From positions 1,020,057-1,084,056 of the forward strand of contig JAXIVH010000002.1 of NCBI GenBank assembly GCA_036785325.1: a stretch of 64,000 nucleotides of DNA, in the 5' to 3' direction. Each line of letters starts with the position of its first letter. The stretch's first letter is position 1. A model generated the notes under the pieces. It did no database searches. It had not been told where the DNA came from and saw nothing but the letters and a program-made list of their open reading frames with translations. Source of the DNA: Urophycis tenuis (taxonomy: Eukaryota; Chordata; Actinopteri; Gadiformes; Phycidae). Both the position numbers and the translations under genes were made by a program. Of this stretch, positions 33,101 to 56,529 are shown in pieces.

Positions 33101-36100
33101 TGGATAATGAGCGATGTTTAAGACTAAATTACAATGCCACATATGGCGGACACTTTCAGATATGAGAGACCCCCTCAGATGTTTGACTTTGTTGCCTTTG
33201 AGGGAATTCGAACACTGGGCTATTTCACATGCCCCAGGGGTCCACTTTTCCACCAGTGGTCTATACACAAGTGTGGATCAAATGTACATGTAAATGGATC
33301 AGACAAAAACCAATGTTACCACAGATCGACCTTTTGAGTACTTTAAGGGCCAAGATGTCAACGTTGCTCCTAGTGGTAGATGCGACTAGGAGCTAAAACC
33401 AGCAATAGTAATTCAGCAGGCTTAAAAAAAACAAACGACATGACTAAAACTACATGACATCATCTCCACTTTAATGGATGCAAAGACGGTGTATGATCTT
33501 TGATAGTAATGAATAACTACAGGGAACATTTTCAAGTTGAAAGGCTTCTGAGCACTGTGTTTTTGTGTGTACACACGCACACACCCACAGTATTGCAGGT
33601 TGTGGACTGAACATCTCGCTGAGAGATGATGATGACAGACCTGTGTGTGTGCTTTAGTTACACAACTGCGTTGTTGACCCTGTGTCCTGTCCCCTCTCCA
33701 AATGACTGGAACAGCTCTGTCTCTTGGTGTAGGGACATGGATGAGGACGCTGTCAAATAAGCACTCAAACTTTACTACTTCCCAAGTATTGGCCTGCTGT
33801 GGGGGGAAAATCACAAAGGGTTTATTTCCCCTTTCCCTTGCGGTACAGTGAGTGATGAGGCACTATAGCAGATGGCTAATGTATATAATATGTCTAATGT
33901 TCAGGGTGGGCTGGGGACTTTGTAAGGGGATGAGATGGTCCTTGTTATGACACATGGTCCAGTTCATGGTAAGTGTACTCTGCCGTCTCTGGGAGGCCTT
34001 CAGGTTTCCCAGATGGTTTGCGTCATCCACGCTTGCAACACACCGGAGACCTTCGTCGTTCCCAAAGGTGAAGAATATTAATGACCAAATTATTCATACA
34101 CTCTCGCGAGCAAGGTATTAAATCATTTTTGAATTATGAGGTTGCCATTTAAAGGACATTTATCATGTGAAATTCACTTCAAATATGGGAGTCTCTCCAC
34201 AGAGTGACACTGGCCGGACAACATCAATAAATATCCTGATATTTACGCTGGAAATTCATTACATAATTTAGCAGAACCCAAACAGGTCATATTGGTGTTG
34301 CTTATCTGAGTGGAATATCAGCAGCAAACGTCAACCCTCCAGGACAGTCAGCAGTGAAGAATGCAGGAGTGCAGTGAAGCTGTCTCTTTGCTCCACGTTG
34401 GAGTGCAGTGAAGCTGTCTCTTTGCTCCACGTTGGAGTGCAGTGAAGCTGTCTCTTTGCTCCACGTTGGAGTGCAGTGAAGCTGTCTCTTTGCTCCATGT
34501 TGGAGTGCAGTGAAGCTGTCTCTTTGCTCCACGTTGGAGTGCAGTGAAGCTGTCTCTTTGCTCCACGTTGGAGTGCAGTGAAGCTGTCTCTTTGCTCCAT
34601 GTTGGAGTGCAGTGAAGCTGTCTCTTTGCTCCACGTTGGAGTGCAGTGAAGCTGTCTCTTTGCTCCACGTTGGAGTGCAGTGAAGCTGTCTCTTTGCTCC
34701 ACGTTGGAGTGCAGTGAAGCTGTCTCTTTGCTCCACGTTGGAGTGCAGTGAAGCTGTCTCTTTGCTCCACGTTGGAGTGCAGTGAAGCTGTCTCTTTGCT
34801 CCACGTTGGAGTGCAGTGAAGCTGTCTCTTTGCTCCACGTTGGAGTGCAGTGAAGCTGTCTCTTTGCTCCACGTTGGAGTGCAGTGAAGCTGTCTCTTTG
34901 CTCCACGTTGGAGTGCAGTGAAGCTGTCTCTTTGCTCCACGTTGGAGTGCTCAGGATCTCTGGGATCCGGGCTGCTCACCAAATCATGATTGCATCTCAG
35001 TCTTTTGAAATGCAACAAAAAAAAGTATATATGCAGTACCTCATTCGAGGAAAGTGGGAGTTTCTACTGCTTATTTTAAGTTGATTAGGTCCCAATGGAA
35101 AGAGATTGTCTTTGTCTTTGTGGTTTAAGATGCAAACACCAGTACTGGACCCAGCTTTAGAAGACGCAAAATGATTGTTGTATGTCCAACATATTGTCAG
35201 TGTCGGGAAGGATACTTTTAAAATGTGTCCAGTTACAGAATACAGCATACATTCCCGAAAATGTAACTTGTAACATATTACGTTACATTACTTAATCTGA
35301 GTATTGTATTCTGAATACTTGGAGTAGAATGTAGGAATGCGGCATCAAATCCTGCTTACTAAACAGGCTTATTCTGGTGTGTTCTTCTGTAACAACTGGC
35401 TCAATGTGTTAGACCAAAGTCTCCCTGAAAGTGCACTATATTATAATTGGCTGTAGAGGAACAAAGACTATAAGGGTATGTTTATGCAATAGATATGACC
35501 AACAGACAAATTGACCAATTTTCCCTTTTCAGTTTCTTTATTTACTTAGCTGTTAATGGTGCATCGGTGTTGCCTACAGGCGCGTTTGTAGGTTTGATCA
35601 CAACTAACTTTTACGCAGAAACATTTTAATCTTTTGCAAAACAACATGAACCCATGCATTGGTGCGCGTGGCTACACCTATGATCATTGCTTGTGTAAAA
35701 AAAGTAGAATTATATTTGAGGACGAAACAATAGTGTGGGCTAAGGCAAGTTTGAGACCACCCAAAAAAGGTCTGGCTTCGCCACTGATTGCCTATAAAAT
35801 CACCTTAAAATAAAATGCACCAGAAGGAAACCTGCATTTACCCTTACCCTTTTCCATAAAAGGATGATATGAAACATTCACACGTCAACTAAGCGGGTAG
35901 ATACAACTATAAACCAGCAAGGTAACCAATCAAACTACAGCAGAGGACTATCCATGGCTAATTAAAAAAAAACCCTTCCTTTAAGACGCTTCTTCAGGTT
36001 GGAGGTGGAACCTTTGGACGCTGAAAGGAGGTTGGTTGTTGGCGAGCAGAGGTTGCACTGCACAGTTATATTCCTTTCCAGCTCCAGCTCTACATCCTCT

Positions 36101-36957
36101 AGATCCTGCTGCACCTCTTCCGACTCCATTGCGAATGATCATGCAAATAGCGATCAGTTTTTTTCGTTTTCATATCGGGGCCTCTGTGAAATGCATGGGG
36201 TTGGCTTCGTCTATTTAGAGAGTCACTAAACTCGCGAAACAGAGAAGTATCGTCATGTAATCCATTGATTTCAACGATGTAACTGTATTCTAAATACCAA
36301 CTATTTAAATTGTAACTGTAATGAAATACAGTTACTTATAATTTGTATTCTGAATAGGTAAGACGGTACATGTAGTCTGTTTCTCCCCAACACTGCATAT
36401 TGTTAATACCTGTGATGGACATGACAAATCTAATAAGTCAAAAGGTCAAAAGTAAGTATAATAAGATTTGTTTTTGCACTTAGAGTACCAGACATACCCA
36501 TTTTCATTGACAAAATGGGTATGTCTCATCCAGACATCAGTCCTTTTTAGCCTGCATCTGACTGAACATTCGTAATCTCATCCTAAAAGTCATTGGCCCT
36601 GCTCATTTTATTTCTCCCCCTCAATGTCCCTTGTGTGTTTAAAAGGAGCAGACTATACACCTACCAAGCATACTTCAGGCCTCCTTGGGCTGTATTCACT
36701 TGGTGTGTGTGTGTTACGAAAACCTTCTGTAGTAGTTCTCTGTCCCTTTTTGATTTTTGTCCAAGTTCATTGAGCCATGTAACAGAATATATATCTCTGG
36801 CCAAGCTCAAAGGCTCTTGACTCTCTGCTAGGGGTTGAACCCAGGTTCCCTAGTTACCCACCAGCAACTAATATGACAAACTGGCCATACCCATAGGAAA
36901 AATAATTCTTCATGTAAGAATCTCTTCTTATCTTATGATTCTGAATCATTGACTTCC

Positions 36958-36988
<31 letters not shown>

Positions 36989-37912
36989 GTTTGCCTTAGT
37001 GTATTAACATTATTGCAGTTGATCAGTTAATGTCACTTTTTCAAATATATAAAAACAACACTTGAATGCAACATAGGGCACTGCAGACCAGGCAGTGGAT
37101 CTGGAAACTGAGAATAATTTTGAATTTGAATCAAATGATGACCCAACGAGTTGAAAGTCTGGGCAAGTCTGACAAGTAGGCGGGCCTAGGCTTGTCCAGC
37201 CCCGCCCATGGCTCCGCCTCTGACTCCTACTGCTCAGCCTTATGGGTCCCTACCAGTACATGAATTGAACTAGAATCAAACCCCTGTCATGATGCAGGAT
37301 ATGTGTGTTACTTGTATCCCATTACATGCTTCCAATGATGAATCATTTTTGGTCACCGGCTAGAGAACACCAGATGAAAACAGAAAGCATCAGTGACTGG
37401 GATTTGCTCTGTATTTATATTGCTAAGACGCCATGGACTCAAGACACACTATGAAGTCGAATGCCATTTTACGCAGGCTCTATGATAAGCGACAAACATT
37501 ATTGTATTGGTGTTGTGTGAGTGAGCTGTCAACTAAGTTGAGTGTGGTTTGTCTCTCTAGCTCTTGGTGTCCTCCCTTACACTGGATGAGCCATCTGGAC
37601 TGGATGATATGTACCTGGAGGGCCAGTCATCAGGGGGGTTACCATCTGACGACGAAGATGGCGAAGACAATTTTTCGGGCTCTGGATCGGACGAACTCCG
37701 TAAGACCTCTTGTGCTCTCGCTCAAGAATCCTTATTCTGGTATAAATCCAGAATAAGGAGTCTGGATTTTTACCGCAGTCTCAAAGGTTTATTATCCAGG
37801 CTTTAAACTTGTCTTGCATGTTGTTACATGAAAGCTATTGGTCGTTGTAAACAAAAACTTGATGCATTCATATTAATGAAAGACTGGAAAGAGTCGTCCT
37901 TTGATGTATTTC

Positions 37913-37983
<71 letters not shown>

Positions 37984-39875
37984 CTGGATATACAAAAGCC
38001 AGATGTATGTCCTGAGGTGATAAGTTCGCCAGGTCATGTTTTATGAAGAGCCAAGCCATGCAGTCATCCTTAGAGGTGGAGTCTGAGGGTTGTTTAAAAC
38101 ACTGTCTCTGAAACCTATGGGATAATTCCATAACATCAAATTATAGAATAGACCTACCCTACGAACCATGGCAAATCAAATGATGCCACCTAGCTTTTTG
38201 AGCCTAAAATTGTCATCGTAGCATTGCTTTGCAGAAGAGGTATTTCTGTCCTGAGGTTTTCTAACATTTCCAAAGCCGGGTGAAGCCAGATCTGAGATCA
38301 CTTTGCTTCACTTTTTTCACTTTTTCAGATCACTTTGTCTCTTTATAAACAAATAAACAAAGAGTGAAGTGGTTGTATAGATTTCTCCAGGTTAGGATGA
38401 AGAATGCCTCCATATATGTGAATTATCAGGTGTCTTTTGTTACGTTTTCCCACTCCTTGAGCACAAGGGTTTGACTCGATGGTTCTCGGTTGTTCTTCCC
38501 AGGCCACACTGACATCCTAGAGGAAGCGAACACAACAAAGCGGCTGGGCATGACTCCGGAAGATATTTTCACTTTTACACTGGAGAGCACGAGCTCACCC
38601 ACCACAATGCAGGAGGAATCAACCACTAAATACATATTACAAGACAAGACTGAGGTACACATTGTTCTTTTTCTTTTAGTTTGCTTTAAAAAGCTAAATG
38701 AAGTAACCCTGATGTTTCAACACCATTAATTGTAGTAATGCATGTTAGGATAAATTGCATGAATGAACAGGTTAGCTAGGTGCTACTAAATTAAGATTAA
38801 ATTAAAAATTTGGACAATACAGACAAAAATAACCTTTATCAGTTTACAACATTTATTGCCACAAAACAAGACAAATGAAAAAGCCCAATCTCAGGCAAAG
38901 CATATTTTGGTTTAAGTTTATCAAAGGAACTAAATATAAATTATTATTATTTATTTATTTATTTGTATTATGATCATTTCTTTTGTACTCATATTGTTTT
39001 CCATTTCACCAGGTAACTGGCCCTGAAACCTCAGATGACACCAGACTTGCTGAAACCCTGCAGCCCGGCTCCACAGACGACCTGCAAACCCCCACGGGCC
39101 CTGCTGACGTGTCCCTGGAGGACCGGGTTCTGCCCGAGGAGGGGGTCCAGCTGGAAGCCAGCCCAGGAGACGGGACCCTGGGCTCCTCAGAAGACGTCAC
39201 GTCTGAAGGCATGTTGCTGAGGACGGATGTGCTGGCTGGTAAGGATGGACTATGGCTTTTTTTGTAATTACACACCAAACACCAAACAATGTTTATGTAG
39301 TTGTTGTATCTAGAGACGTCATTTGGCTACAATTTAAGAGGGTGTTTGCCTAGTGGTTTGATACGTGGCATCTGGTTACTAATGAAGTAAAAGCACTATT
39401 TGACAAATTTAAAATACCCCAAATTTTGTTTTCCCAAAGTTATGCTCGGTAGGAAAAATGAAGTGATGCTCATTCAATTCCAATTATACTTTGAAATTTG
39501 ACATTTCAAATGGAAATTTGGCCAGCACACATCCACCACCTTGTTAGATTTACATCTGCCACCTTGTTAGATTTACATCTGCCACCTTGTTAGATTTACA
39601 TCTGCTACCTTGTTAGATTTACATCTGCCACCTTGTTAGATTTACATCTGCCACCTTGTTAACTGATTTATGTCAGCGACATCCCGTTTTGCTGTGATTC
39701 CCTCTCGGTAGCTGTGATAGTGTGTGGCGTTGTGGGGTTCCTGTGCGCTGTCTTCCTGGTCCTCCTCGTCGCATACCGCATGAAGAAGAAGGACGAGGGC
39801 AGCTACGCCCTGGGCGTGGCCAAGCTGCCCCCCAACACCGACCAGAAGCAGCCCGCCCAGGAGTTCTACGCCTGA
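30177..39875 (+). CDS. sdc2: Syndecan-2, 5 exons, 246 aa
   Basis: Coding exons: 30177-30236, 37561-37699, 38503-38654, 39013-39238, 39712-39875, all GT-AG with continuous phase. Residues 1-20 form a signal peptide (MRSVWIVLVIVLATG). The N-terminal ectodomain has acidic serine-glycine glycosaminoglycan sites, best at SGSG (59-62) in EDNFSGSGSDE, plus SSGG (43-46). The Asp-Met-Tyr-Leu segment before it resembles syndecan-2. One TM helix spans about 194-213 (GVVGFLCAVFLVLL). The cytoplasmic tail has the invariant C1 motif RMKKKDEGSY and the C2 PDZ-binding EFYA. The ectodomain is longer than in human SDC2 (201 aa in total). The V region (ALGVAKLPPNTDQKQPAQ) lacks the tyrosine and most lysines usual for syndecans-2 and -4. 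Placement next to cpq, as on human 8q22, supports sdc2 over sdc4. Family role: heparan sulfate co-receptor at the cell surface. Confidence 0.93.
31333..31755. mobile_element. hAT-like non-autonomous element
   Basis: The right end on the minus strand reads cagtggcgtatctagccc, a common fish hAT-type terminal repeat. The left end ggggcgaatctaggtt is its degenerate partner. Internal G-rich blocks (ttttggggggg...ctaagcccc) are typical. It lies in sdc2 intron 1. Confidence 0.5.
32380..32960. mobile_element. Interspersed repeat ('catagactgtatataaatatgga' family)
   Basis: Contains the phrases catagactgtatataaat and ccgtgacgtcaccca, which recur widely in fish genomes. Recognition is from memory, the boundaries are approximate, and no transposase is encoded. 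Confidence 0.4.
34369..34948. repeat. 34-bp VNTR, 17 copies
   Basis: Exact 34-base periodicity (gtgcagtgaagctgtctctt then tgctccacgttgga). The only repeated variant is cacg/catg. It lies in sdc2 intron 1. Because 34 is not divisible by three and the unit has no stop, all minus-strand frames stay open for up to 238 codons. Confidence 0.98.
36490..36526. repeat. 15-bp perfect hairpin
   Basis: agacatacccatttt pairs with aaaatgggtatgtct around a seven-base loop. It lies in sdc2 intron 1. Confidence 0.9.
36968..36990. repeat. Poly-G run, about 22 bases
   Basis: A T run followed by an uninterrupted G homopolymer in sdc2 intron 1. Its length may be an assembly estimate. Confidence 0.9.
37729..37759. 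repeat. 12-bp perfect hairpin after the sdc2 exon 2 donor
   Basis: tccttattctgg pairs with ccagaataagga around tataaat, starting 30 bases past the end of exon 2 (37699). Confidence 0.9.
37914..37980. repeat. (CA)n microsatellite in sdc2 intron 2
   Basis: An uninterrupted run of about 33 CA units. Confidence 0.97.
39528..39662. repeat. 23-bp tandem repeat, about six copies, in sdc2 intron 4
   Basis: The unit ccaccttgttagatttacat+ctg is repeated with single-base variants and ends about 50 bases before the exon 5 acceptor. Confidence 0.92.
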
Positions 39876-42800
39876 CCTCTGACCTCACGCGGGAGTCTCT
39901 GCCTTTGCTGCGTCTGACTATCAACACTTAAGAACTGTGCGCTGTTAGCCATGTGATGTCCAAAGGGAGCGTGTTCATTGGTTTGAAGAGCAGCCGACAC
40001 TGTGAATAACACCTCCTGTTTCAGCCTCATCCCAGGTAGTTAAAATGCAACCTTTTCTGATTGGCTTACAACATCGGTGACATCGCGTTGTTGAAGTTTT
40101 TGTTGTCCCAGGGATTTGATTTAGAGCATTTTTAGCGTTGCTTTTTACTTGGTCGTGTCAAACATTTTCCGCTTTCTCCCCCCTATGTTCTCCTCACCTC
40201 TGCTCATATCCCCTCACCCTTAGTCACTGAACTCTGAAGGATTGTAGAACATTGTCCAACGAGAAGGTCATTTGATTGCTGAAATGCTTTCTAAAGCTCG
40301 AGAAATTAAAACCATAAATGCATTCTAATTCAGTATGTCCCATAACGTCACAGACTGACTGTTGAGTGCACCAGGCTTGAGGACATTGTGCTTGTCAGAC
40401 ACCTATTTACGACATGATCTACAGCATTTCATTTTTGCTTTGGCCCCCTCTGAGAGAGCTGCAGCTGAAGCAGGACCTGCTTGCTTCAGTATTGTTGCAA
40501 AGTTGAGGTAAACATTCAAGCACAGACAGACATGTTCATCATTTTTGAATGGTACTAAACATAGGATTATGAGTATTCTTGTTGTGAGCCTCATTATGTA
40601 TTTTGTCCTCTTTACATGAGGAGAAGAAGATATTTGTTATCTTGTCGGCTAAGAAACGAGGAATTTTGCATTTTGTTTGCCTTTGTGATATGAATGTTTG
40701 ATTCATCTACTTTTTTTGTTACTGTACTAGCTTTTATTTTTTTGCCTATTTCAATTTTTTGACAAAAAAAACCCAAACAAATATAAGAATGATTATCTTT
40801 GCCAAAGAGTTATTTTGTATACAAATATATATATTTTTAACCCAGGAATAACAATGTTTTGCGCCTATTCTTAGCAATGTATTCGGTACTCACCATTCTT
40901 TATCGGGTGACCAAAACATTTTTAAATGAAGAGAAAAAACAAGCTAGGCCTGGGGTTAGCCTCGACACCCAGTGGTTACCTGGTGGCAGGGCTGTACCTA
41001 CCAGGAGAACTAGAGCAACATGGCTTTGACCACAAAGTGGCTTTACTCAAAGCGTGTGTGTGTGTGCTCACCACAAATATACATGGAATGTATGCAAAAA
41101 CAAAGGATATCATCGCTTTTCTCTTGATATTCACCCAGCAATTGGCTATAGTGGGGTGAAAGAAAACCATGTTGACTGACATAATGATTTGTGATTTGTA
41201 GTCCATTGGCGACAGAGCCAGGCTCGTGGAAGTGCTATTAGCCAAACCTCTCTGCAACCATACAGCAGGAGGATATTATTAACCACACCTCCAAGCATGC
41301 CCGTGAATAATGACCGTAATCCACATGCCTTTTTACAAGTGGACTGACCTGAACCAAAGCACATTCCCCTCTAACAGTCCAGAGCTTTTAGCTCTAAACA
41401 CACAGCTTGAGGGGTTCAAAAGTAACACGCCAGATCATAGGGATGGCCTATGGAAGATGTGCCACACATGTTTTGTTTAGTCCTATTCAATTCCATTGTG
41501 TTCACTGGGGAGAAATATGAATATATTAATGTTATGGAGGGTATTTTGTTGTTGCTTTGAATATATATTATCATATTAATGTTAATTCAATATCCTGTAA
41601 CCACGGCAATCCTCTCTTCTAGCCAAATATTTCTCAGATGACACAGAAAATTGCGTAATTTCAATGTGGAGAATTTTGTACTTCAAAGTATATTTCTGAC
41701 TCGCATTCTACTAAATGATTTAATATAATATCAACAACAATGATGATGATAATAATACTAAAATAATGATCACCTGCTGCTCAGTATTCTATCAAAATGT
41801 TTTTTTTTTAATAAATCTGGAGAGGTTTGAACTTTAAAGCTTTTTTTAAAATAAATTCAATAAAGATAATGTTAATCTGTTCTTGGTTAGACATTGAAAG
41901 CAATAGAGAGGTGTGAGACCATGATGGCTTGGTATGGCTGGAGTAGTAGGTATGGGGGCAGTTGGAATAGGCTCATGTGTACAGCACAGATGTTTTGGGA
42001 CAGTAATGTCACAGCTTTTGACCAAAAAATATTTATTTAGCTTAGCTTTTGTTAACATGTCTAAAAATATATTTGGGGAAAACCAGGTACAAATTGTTAA
42101 TTTAAATGGGGAATATTAAACTGCCATAGTGCTGGATTGTTTGATCACATTTGAAATTCATTGCTACACTCTTTTTTTGACAAATCAAGCTTGTTCCACA
42201 ATGTTTTTGGTTATGTAATGTCACTAGCAGCACACATTGACGTACTGCATGGAAGAAAAACTGTTCTTAATAAAATGTGGGCTTGATCCATCACTATTTA
42301 ATGACATCTTTGCTCCCTTCTGTCAGTTTGGAGTTGTATGTTAATTCCCTTTGTCTTGTCACACTCCCAAGCCTGTTTGACCAATTAATGGCATGTTATA
42401 TTTCACCAGCTTTAGTTCTGGGTAGGTAGCTTGGTAGGTTCAACGCCACAACAATTACAGGACACAGTTCCAATCATCAGAACTTGAAAGAGTTATGTGA
42501 TTTGCCGAGTGGTGATTTACCATAAAGTGGCTTTTTTCTTGCATTCAAACCTTAAGCAATTCAAAGAGACATACTGCCTTTAGCTGCTGGCAAAAATTCA
42601 GAGCATCTGTAAATGTTTGGAATGTGTAGCTTTATGAAAAATGGATCTGGTGGCCGACCTTATGTTGAGACAGAAAGGATCGGCCTCTCACATCCCCAAA
42701 TATTACCATCTCAAGTAAAACAGCTCTCATTGGTCTGTTTCTGTAAGCAATTTTTGCATTAAAAAAATCTACAACTAAATTAAATGGAATTGTTATTTAT

Positions 42801-43695
42801 TTGTTGGAAGAAATCAAATGTATGGCACCTTTAGCCCTCATAATATTATACATTTTCACAGATCATTTCAAGTCTTCAGCGGACCAATAGCCAATCCTGA
42901 ACTACGTCACAATGCGGAACTAAACTAGATCGACGTAACGCCGCCCAAACTAATATGGTTGGAGAAAGTCTGTAATAATTGTTTACATCTCGATTTGATG
43001 GCCTGCAAATATCTGATCCATGTAAATGGATTCACATGAATTTGAAAGTAATCCATCGTAAAGCAACATTGAATCAAGAGCAAAGCCAACGCATTCGAAA
43101 CAGATCAAGGTGAGACCAGTCTGAGTTGATCAAGAGCAGCCCAGCACAGGCAGTGCTTCCGTGAATGTTGTTGAACACAGAAAGAGAAGTGAGAATGCCC
43201 GAGTCATCAGATCTGCTCCAAGCAGAACGTAATATCATGTGCTGATTAATACATGTTTAGGCTTTCAGTGTAATATGCCATCAATGTGTGCTGAGTTGAT
43301 GCTTGGCCTCTATCATTTCAACTGCAAGTCTTCTCTTGACACTTTTTAGGCTATTTTGATTACATGATCAATTGATTTAGAAATGAAGACTACTCAAGCT
43401 TTTGATTCACTTGATCACTGACTCATTTACTTCGTCGTACACTCACTTGCCTATTGCTCACAACTCACAACTCACGTGCCCCTTCACTCACTCACCAAAT
43501 CGCCCACTCACCCAATCATCAATCCACTCACTCACTTTACCCATTCTCACTGACATCACTTCACCCACTCTCTCACCCACCCACTCAATTAGCTTGGCTG
43601 CCTGTCCATCCGTCCACCCCTCCCTTACTAATTTATTCACTCACTCCCTCACCCTCTCACCGATCCCCCACTCTTTTCTATGTGTGATTCCTCAG
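39876..43695 (+). other. sdc2 3' UTR and sdc2-cpq intergenic
   Basis: An AT-rich region follows the syndecan stop, with AATAAA at 42269-42274 as a plausible distal signal (a 3' UTR of about 2.4 kb, as is usual for syndecan-2). At 42900-43109 a CCAAT-containing block is followed by a candidate noncoding cpq exon ending aag|gtgaga. At 43420-43680 there is a degenerate (actc)n pyrimidine-rich stretch before the cpq acceptor. No other gene was seen. Confidence 0.55.
42269..42274 (+). terminator. Candidate sdc2 polyadenylation signal
   Basis: AATAAA in the context ttcttaataaaatgtgg, about 2.4 kb past the stop. No nearer strong candidate was chosen, and RNA evidence is lacking. Confidence 0.4.
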
Positions 43696-53856
<10,161 letters not shown>

Positions 53857-54895
53857 CCAATCAGAAAGGGATGCGGTCGTCGTCAATCACCAGCCCATTG
53901 AATAATTCATACTGGCCCATAATTAACTTTTGAGTCTTGTTAAAAATTAAAACTACTTTGAAAATGTAATTAGGATTTGTATGGGTTTTCAAGCCAACAT
54001 ACTTTTTAATTGGTTTATAAAAGTGACTACACCTAAGCATAATTGCCTTCTAAAATGTGTCTAGCGTTAAATGGGAACTGTCAAGCTTGGCTATTTCATC
54101 AACATCAACTCCACTTCCACAACCATTTGGTCCATAGGTGTCTGTATGGTATGATTGGGAGAAGTTAAATCCTGCAGAGCTGACATCAATGGTCCTACCT
54201 TTCCAAGATTATTTTGGTTGCCTGTTGCTCTGTGTATTTTCGTATGTCACAAAATGTCACATCAAGTATGTTTTTATATTGGGATTTTTGTCCTTCTTAC
54301 AACTTACAACAGGCTTCAAATTATTCTAACTATTATTCAAATTATTTAATTCTTAACTTTGGTACCCGAGTATATAAATACTGGATGAGACAATCGTGCT
54401 AAATGTTAAACAACCCTGACTTTACCAGCCTTGTGGCATTTGGAATGGACTCACCTGTGCTGTTGCTGTAAGTACTCTGCAATTTATCAGGGCTATTTAT
54501 TTAGCAAGATCAGCAACGAAGGCCCTAATTGCTTATGGATGACTGAAGTTGTGTATAGGGTCATGGGACCATGAGCCATGTCTTACGATAGCCAAACATA
54601 TGTTTGGCCCAGTCAGTCCAATCACAGCCGCTTGTCTAATATGGGGCGGGTTTGATACAGAGGAGCAACGTAGAGGGTATCTTTGTAAACAACCAAAATG
54701 GCTGCAGCTGATGGGGAGCAGTCAGTTGAATCCGCTATTATCTCAGTATTAAACGATCCGCTCTGTACATTTTCTTTAAAAACAATAAACTGTAGTTGGA
54801 TCTGTTGATAAGGAATAAGTGTTTATAATATGTGATTATATTAAATATATGTTTTAAACATATATTTAGCATGGATTTTGTTCATTCATTCAGAG
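53857..54895 (+). other. cpq 3' UTR and following intergenic DNA
   Basis: No exon was recognised after the cpq stop. AATAAA at 54784-54789 is a possible distal polyadenylation signal. The short open frames at 54138-54402 show no similarity. Confidence 0.5.
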
Positions 54896-54899
54896 AACA

Positions 54900-55480
54900 A
54901 TACAAAACAGCACAATAAGGCACATATTATTAAAAAAAAAACACAAAAATAAACAAACAATCAAAAGAAAACCAAAAAAAAACAGGACTTGCATAAAGAT
55001 GACATTATCTATATTTCAATCAAATAATAGACGAGACAAAAAACAATTAAAAAAGGCAAAATAAAGAATATAAAAACAACAACTATTTGTCATCCATCCA
55101 ACCATCTATATCCATATTGTTATTCTCAATAAAATGATAGAAAACGTTCCATATTTTCCAAAACTTTGTTTGTTCTTTGTTGTGTAGCTTATCGTCATTG
55201 CCCTCAACCATCGTGCTGGGACACAAGGTGTGTCTGACTTCCATGAGCAATCTAAACATCATTTGGCTTCTGAGAAATAAATATTCAGCAAATACTTTAC
55301 TTTTTGGTAATGAAGCCCTCTGGGTACAGATTTAATATACATAATTTAGGATTGAGAGGAACTTCCTCTTCCTTACCAATGATTTGGCTAGCCAGGTCCA
55401 ACACTCATCTCAAAAACAAAAGTGTCTGTGGACATTCGCAGATACAATGAAATAAGGTACCGTTTTGCTCTTTACATTTG
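54900..55480 (-). mobile_element. 5'-truncated L1-type ORF2 C-terminal remnant
   Basis: On the minus strand the region reads through degenerate L1 ORF2 C-terminus, with KLCILNLYPEGF, then a part ending FWKIWNVFYHFIENN and a stop at 55085-55083. Several frameshifts are needed to read it through. Confidence 0.55.
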
Positions 55481-56266
55481 AGGTTTGCCTACTTCTGACG
55501 GGATCACACGTTTCGTTGTGCCGAGTGGTGCTTTGGAAATCGAAAATGAACAGAGATTCCAGACAATACGCATTTGTGAAGGTCTGTCACCACTGTCAGG
55601 CTATGAGCAATTATATTGCTTGATCAAATAAAAAGCAATGGATGCTTCATCAAAATATCAAACCCAGGCCTAATGTAAAGATTTATTTGCATCTCTGGGA
55701 CACTCTTGGCCATCATGAAGTTTTTAAAGAAACTACATTTCCTTTTTTTTTTTAAACAAAATTGTTACTACTTTTTTTGTAGTGGGAACATTTATTAATT
55801 TTCAAGAAATTGTGGAGCAACTGAAATTAATTAAAAAAAATACACAGAAGACAGTATAATTTTAAATTACAATAAAATAAAAAAACATTAACTGCAACAG
55901 CTAGGCCTATTTGTTCCAGGAACAAAGTGATATAGGACATACCCGAGACATTCTACTGGAATGCTATATGCTGCAGTCAAGTCAAGAATTTGTTTCTTCA
56001 CGTTTAATGTGAATGGTAGTATACACGGTAAATATAAAGAAGATGACATAGTGGTACAAATTCAATATAATGGTGAAATAATAAAATATACATTTATAAC
56101 TCATTAAGTAGTTAATAGCATTGAAGGCCAATAGGGCGAAACAAATGCGGTACACAAATTAATGGTTTGGTATATTTAATATCTTATGAGATTTGTTTTG
56201 ATGACATCTATCATACACCAAAGGATTTGCCTCTGCTTACTGTGCCAGGTAAAACAAGATGCTTTA

Positions 56267-56529
56267 CTAATTGCTGTGAAACAATTCTTTGATTCGATCG
56301 ATTAAAAAACAAAACAAAATGACAACATTTCATTTTGAAGAATAATTTTAAATAATCAATGTATGTATTTGTCTTGTCTACTCCTCTGACCATGTTATTT
56401 CATTTAATCTCACTGTCCTCAATTCCAGTAAACTAGACAAACCAGTTCTATTCCAATGACTGGAACTGCAGTGAAATTTATCTGAATTGAGTGCGTAAAT
56501 CCCTCCTCTTCCACTGTCCGCCATCATCC
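56267..56529 (+). repeat. Direct repeat, left copy (263 bp)
   Basis: Begins ctaattgctgtgaaacaatt. About 90% identical by eye to 57670-57926 and in the same orientation. The two copies flank a LINE fragment. Confidence 0.9.

Noticed and set aside
34302..35018. 238-codon minus-strand ORF with a repeating glutamine- and serine-rich protein
   Set aside because: It is produced by a stop-free 34-bp tandem repeat inside sdc2 intron 1. The same peptide appears in all three frames and there is no start context or splice link.
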